From: DATJFH01 sp035495815
GTDB lineage: Bacteria > Acidobacteriota > Terriglobia > Bryobacterales > Bryobacteraceae
Length of the DNA stretch: 25,528 bases
NCBI GenBank assembly: GCA_035495815.1
Contig: DATJFH010000342.1
Location: forward strand, 1 to 25,528
Direction: 5' to 3'
Shown: one piece after another, positions 24,504-25,528 of the stretch
How the letters are laid out: each line of letters starts with the position of its first letter
How positions within the stretch are numbered: the stretch's first letter is position 1
The notes under the pieces: generated by a model
Database searches by the model: none
Told to the model about the DNA's origin: nothing
What the model saw: the letters and a program-made list of their open reading frames with translations, nothing else
Program-made: the position numbers and the translations under genes

Positions 24504-25528
24504 GTGGGGAAAAAAGAAGACGTCGAACTCCTCTCGATCGAGGGACGCGAGGTCCGTGTCACGCACCCCGGCAAGCTCTATTTTTCCAGAGGCGCGCAGG
24601 TCTCGAAGCTCGACCTGGCGCGCTATTATCTGTCGGTCGCGCCCGGCGCTCTGGCCGGAATCCGGGATCGCCCGATTGTTCTCAAGCGCTTCGTCAACGG
24701 GGCGGATGGCGAGGCGTTCTACCAGAAACGCGCTCCGGCCGAGCGGCCGGCGTGGCTGCGGACGGTGACGCTTTCGTTTCCCTCGGGCCGCACGGCGGAA
24801 GAGGTGGTGGTGGACGATTCGGCCGGCCTGGTGTGGATCGTCAACCTGGGCTGCATCGAACTGCATCCGCACCCTGTGCGATCCGGGGATCTCGATCACC
24901 CGGACGAGTTGAGGGTGGATCTCGATCCGGGCCCGGGCGTGGTTTGGGGGGACGTGCGTGCGGTCGCTCTCGAAGTGCAGTCGCTGCTCGCGGAGATGGG
25001 CCTGCGCGGCTGGCCGAAAACCAGCGGCTCCCGCGGCATGCATGTGAACGTGCGGATCGAGCCGCGCTGGTCCTTCGCGGAAGTGAGGCGGGCGGCGCTG
25101 GCGCTGGCGCGGGCGGTGGAACGGCGGGCCCCGGCCCTGGCCTGCTCGAAGTGGTGGAAAGAGGAGCGGCACGGCGTATTCCTCGATTACAACCAGAATG
25201 CGAAGGATCGCACCACCTGCTCGGCGTATTCGGTCCGGCCCCTGCCCGGCACGCGCGTATCCACGCCGCTCGACTGGAGTGAAGTGCCGGAGTGCGAGCC
25301 GGCCGACTTCACGATCTTCACGGTCCCGAAGCGGTTCGCGGAGATGGGCGACCCGCACGCCGCCATGGACGCAATGCCCGGCTCACTGGAGCCATTGCTC
25401 GAACTGGCGTCGAAAGACGAGGCCACCGGCCTGGGCGACGCGCCTTGGCCGCCGCATTTTCGCAAGATGAAGGGAGAAGCGCCACGGGTGGCTCCCTCCC
25501 GGGCCAGGCCCCCGGTGAAGAAGCCGCG
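24504..25528 (+). CDS. ligD: LigD-type polymerase/primase domain protein for non-homologous end joining (3' end cut by window edge)
   Basis: Translating from the GTG at 24504 gives 341 codons with no stop to the window end. The sequence matches the polymerase (archaeo-eukaryotic primase-like) domain of bacterial LigD. Visible motifs are VTHPGKLYF (19-27), RPIVLKRFVNG (56-66), VNLGCIELHPHP (113-124), the catalytic DLD in RVDLDPGPG (D139, D141), KTSGSRGMHVNV (172-183) and VFLDYNQNAKDRTTCSAYSV with D228. This domain adds nucleotides at double-strand breaks with Ku. The last residues (PSRARPPVKKP) are basic and proline-rich, like a tail or interdomain linker; whether a ligase or nuclease domain follows cannot be seen. 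A TAG stop at 24492 lies upstream in frame and the first in-frame ATG is at codon 165, so GTG is the start. There is no clear ribosome site; TAGCCT lies 6 nt before it. Confidence 0.9.
   Translation, partial: MGKKEDVELLSIEGREVRVTHPGKLYFSRGAQVSKLDLARYYLSVAPGALAGIRDRPIVLKRFVNGADGEAFYQKRAPAERPAWLRTVTLSFPSGRTAEEVVVDDSAGLVWIVNLGCIELHPHPVRSGDLDHPDELRVDLDPGPGVVWGDVRAVALEVQSLLAEMGLRGWPKTSGSRGMHVNVRIEPRWSFAEVRRAALALARAVERRAPALACSKWWKEERHGVFLDYNQNAKDRTTCSAYSVRPLPGTRVSTPLDWSEVPECEPADFTIFTVPKRFAEMGDPHAAMDAMPGSLEPLLELASKDEATGLGDAPWPPHFRKMKGEAPRVAPSRARPPVKKP

Noticed and set aside
23432..25528. HlyD-like and ligD-type genes as parts of one functional system
   Set aside because: An envelope pump adaptor and an end-joining polymerase share no known pathway; the 76-bp spacing and separate -10-like elements suggest simple adjacency.

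Overview
The window is GC-rich chromosomal DNA that looks like an acidobacterium of the Solibacter/Bryobacter type. The main reason is three genes for very large outer-membrane proteins (about 1,000-1,080 residues each) with a carboxypeptidase-regulatory-like N-terminal domain and the LPLNGRN signature typical of the Oar/TonB-dependent-receptor-like families expanded in that phylum. These are interspersed with ordinary housekeeping genes. Taxonomy is inferred from gene content only; there is no rRNA in the window.

Layout. (1) Positions 1-2999 (-) hold an Oar-like outer-membrane protein that runs off the left edge. (2) Positions 3231-5573 (-) hold a two-component system: a cytoplasmic GAF/HisKA_3 histidine kinase followed 63 bp later by a NarL/FixJ response regulator. 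(3) Positions 5917-8859 (+) hold a U32-family peptidase-like (RNA hydroxylase type) gene with a Nudix hydrolase 6 bp downstream. (4) Positions 8918-12148 (-) hold a second Oar-like protein, convergent with the Nudix gene; a hairpin lies between them. (5) Positions 12474-16017 (+) hold a tight operon of gamma-class carbonic anhydrase, hisS and aspS, whose genes overlap by 4 bp at each junction. (6) Positions 16125-19364 (-) hold a third Oar-like protein. (7) Positions 19642-23355 (+) encode a fused 2-oxoglutarate decarboxylase/dehydrogenase E1 with an E2-type acyltransferase domain (Kgd/OdhA type). (8) Positions 23432-24427 (+) encode a HlyD-like membrane fusion protein. (9) Positions 24504-25528 (+) encode a LigD-type polymerase (primase-like NHEJ) domain that runs off the right edge.

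How the genes relate. The aminoacyl-tRNA synthetases, the U32 protein and Kgd serve translation, RNA modification and the TCA cycle. The kinase/regulator pair is a self-contained signalling unit. The Oar-like genes are all on the minus strand and show no link to a transport operon. No mobile elements, CRISPR arrays, tRNAs or rRNAs were seen, and I found no clear novel multi-gene system. The most interesting signals are smaller: several start codons sit only 4-9 nt after a -10-like hexamer, suggesting leaderless transcripts; a perfect palindrome overlaps the predicted promoter of the first Oar-like gene; the kinase has a probable haem-less globin-like sensor; the U32 protein has a second cysteine cluster; and the leader upstream of kgd contains a composite repeat.
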